Assembly (NCBI GenBank): GCA_900546345.1 | Contig: URCI01000044.1 | Location: forward strand, 1 to 24,692 | Direction: 5' to 3' | Origin: an uncultured Prevotella sp. | GTDB lineage: Bacteria; Bacteroidota; Bacteroidia; Bacteroidales; Bacteroidaceae | DNA: 24,692 nt | In this document: in pieces, positions 23,151-24,692 of the stretch | Layout: every line of letters begins with the position of its first letter | Numbering within the stretch: position 1 is the first letter of the stretch | Translations under genes and position numbers: made by a program | Notes under the pieces: generated by a model | Told to the model about the DNA's origin: nothing | The model's input: the letters and a program-made list of their open reading frames with translations, nothing else | Databases searched by the model: none

Positions 23151-24692
23151 ATGCTCCGTCAACCGATGCTCTATGTTGCCGTTGCCCTCATGACTGGAAT
23201 CATGATTGGCAGCCAGGTGGAGACTACTGTGGAGATGGGGGTCTGGGCGGTCGTATTCTGTGTGTTGTTCTTCCTTGCCTGGGTAGGGTATCGCTGGAAT
23301 AAGTGGCTATGCGATGTGTGTCTGCTCCTGTCCACGGTGACCTTCGGCATCATCCTTGAATGTTGGCAAATTCAAAATGACCAGCGCCCCTTGCCTGCTG
23401 GCAGAGTTTCGTGCCAGGCCATTGTTGTCAGTATGCCACAAGCTCACGGCAAAGTCATGCAGTCAGATGTGGAAATGATAGGGGTCCAAGGCCATCAACT
23501 CCGTCATTCCTTCAAGGCGCGGCTTTCTTTCCTTCGTGACACTCTCTCTTCTGATTCTTTTGTCACTCCTGTGATGGGCGACGGCATAGCGTTTACTGCC
23601 CGTTTGCAACATCCGGGTGACGGGTACTGTGCACGAGATGGCAGTGGGCATTTCGATTCTCGCCGTTGGTTGCTGTCTCAGGGCTATCGTGCTCAGGCTC
23701 TTGTCTACTCTGATGATTGGCATCGGGTGGCCTTGCCACTCAGTCGTTTAGATAGAGTGGACCGTGTGAGGCTAAGGGTAGGGAAGTGGCGAGAAGGGCT
23801 GTTGGCGCAATACCGGCGTGCAGGCCTGCAAGGTCAGGAGTATGCAGTGGTCGCAGCGATGACCTTGGGTGACAAGAGTGGACTGACCAAGAGCTTGCGT
23901 CAGGTTTATTCCAGAACCGGCACCAGCCATGTGCTGGCATTGTCCGGTCTCCATTTGTCCATCCTCTTTATGATCCTGCTCAGCACCTTTCGTCTGCTGC
24001 GTCTCAACCGTTGGGTCCGTTATTGGCTGGTGCTGTTGGTGATGTGGAACTTTGTCGTATTGGTGGGTATGCCGGTCAGTGTGGTGCGTGCCGCCATCAT
24101 GTTGTCAGTGGGTAGTGTGGCCTTGTTGCTTCATCGCAGGAGTGCCTCGTTGAGCGCTTTGTCTTTGGCAGCCGTGATCTTGCTGGTCATCCATCCCGGC
24201 AGCCTATGGGATGTCTCTTTTCAATTGTCTTTCATGGCCGTGCTGTCACTGATCGTTGTGGAACCAATGGTTGCGGATGTTTGGTATCCCCGTTATCGCA
24301 TTGTCTCCTGGTTTTGGTCGGCAACCCGTACGTCGGTGATTGCCCAGTTGGGCACCGCCCCCTTGGTTATTTATTATTTTGGCAATCTCTCGGTCTATTT
24401 CCTTCCAGCCAATCTGATCGTAGCGTTGTTGTCGATGCCCCTTTTACTGTTGTCGTTTTTCTTTTTCCTATCCTTGCCTTTGCAGACCGTCCATCTTGGC
24501 CTGGTCTCTGATGTTCTTGCCCAGGTGTTGTCATCTGCGACATGGTTGCTCAATCATAGTTTAGGATGGCTGTCCAGTCTTCCGGGAGCTGCCGTTGACG
24601 ATGTGTCATTGAATGAGAAGCAAGTATGGCTTTATTATTTTGCTCTTGTCTGCTTTGTATCCGCATTTGTGTATAGAAAGCGCATAAAGAAA
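23151..24692 (+). CDS. ComEC/Rec2-family DNA-uptake channel protein, open at right edge
   Basis: From the ATG at 23151 the frame stays open for 514 codons to the last base of the window. It has two N-terminal membrane segments, a soluble OB-like region (about residues 75-220, DUF4131 type), then the competence domain with AAMTLGDKSGLTKSLRQVY and GTSHVLALSGLHLSI (257-271), followed by a run of membrane segments to the end. ComEC forms the inner-membrane channel for single-stranded DNA in natural transformation. In Bacteroidota the gene is widespread even where competence has not been shown. The final residues (YRKRIKK) are basic and polar, so the stop may lie just outside; a C-terminal metallo-beta-lactamase domain is not visible. 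It is probably co-transcribed with the symporter. Confidence 0.9.
   Translation, partial: MLRQPMLYVAVALMTGIMIGSQVETTVEMGVWAVVFCVLFFLAWVGYRWNKWLCDVCLLLSTVTFGIILECWQIQNDQRPLPAGRVSCQAIVVSMPQAHGKVMQSDVEMIGVQGHQLRHSFKARLSFLRDTLSSDSFVTPVMGDGIAFTARLQHPGDGYCARDGSGHFDSRRWLLSQGYRAQALVYSDDWHRVALPLSRLDRVDRVRLRVGKWREGLLAQYRRAGLQGQEYAVVAAMTLGDKSGLTKSLRQVYSRTGTSHVLALSGLHLSILFMILLSTFRLLRLNRWVRYWLVLLVMWNFVVLVGMPVSVVRAAIMLSVGSVALLLHRRSASLSALSLAAVILLVIHPGSLWDVSFQLSFMAVLSLIVVEPMVADVWYPRYRIVSWFWSATRTSVIAQLGTAPLVIYYFGNLSVYFLPANLIVALLSMPLLLLSFFFFLSLPLQTVHLGLVSDVLAQVLSSATWLLNHSLGWLSSLPGAAVDDVSLNEKQVWLYYFALVCFVSAFVYRKRIKK

Overview
The window looks like chromosomal DNA of a Bacteroidota member, most likely the Prevotellaceae. 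Seven intergenic regions carry the Bacteroidetes primary-sigma promoter pattern (TTTG, 19-20 nt, TAnnTTTG). The protein families also fit: pyruvate phosphate dikinase, a FucP-type sugar transporter, a carboxypeptidase-regulatory-like outer-membrane beta-barrel, and a sigma-54 activator with the GAFTDA loop. I see no phage, plasmid, IS, CRISPR, tRNA or rRNA. Species cannot be fixed from sequence reading alone.

Left part (1-7577): an AddA-like UvrD-family helicase (minus strand, C-terminus cut by the window edge); a 0.6-kb non-coding stretch with a 22-bp tandem repeat and the ppdK terminator; ppdK (minus); then, divergently, a sugar:proton symporter. Centre-left (7679-13099): an outer-membrane beta-barrel protein, class II fructose-bisphosphate aldolase (fba) with its own promoter and a strong bidirectional terminator, an Fe-S-type flavoprotein (minus), and a divergent glutaredoxin-like protein.

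Centre-right (13096-21777) is the most interesting block. A two-component system (sigma-54-dependent response regulator, then a single-TM histidine kinase) is transcribed leftward. Divergent from it is a four-gene operon for a MacAB/TolC-like tripartite ABC exporter: TolC family, HlyD/MacA-like adaptor, 8-TM FtsX/MacB-type permease, LolD/MacB-type ATPase. The 308-bp divergent region holds a housekeeping promoter for the regulator. It also holds a sigma-54 -24/-12 element (GG-N10-GC) right before the TolC start and, about 80-100 bp upstream of that, a 21-bp dyad (ACTGTnCAA, 3 nt, TTGnACAGT) that is a good candidate enhancer for the regulator. The simplest reading is a self-contained module in which the kinase and regulator switch on the exporter through sigma-54. 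The signal and the exported substrate cannot be read from sequence.

Right end (21901-24692): a dicarboxylate/amino-acid:cation symporter with its own promoter, and 9 bp later a ComEC/Rec2-type DNA-uptake channel gene that is still open at the window edge.

Small repeated elements are scattered between genes: G/C-rich palindromes of a REP-like family (7606-7626, and an inverted pair at 14257-14360), a 17-nt AT element shared by two gene leaders, and a 34-bp direct repeat inside the exporter operon.
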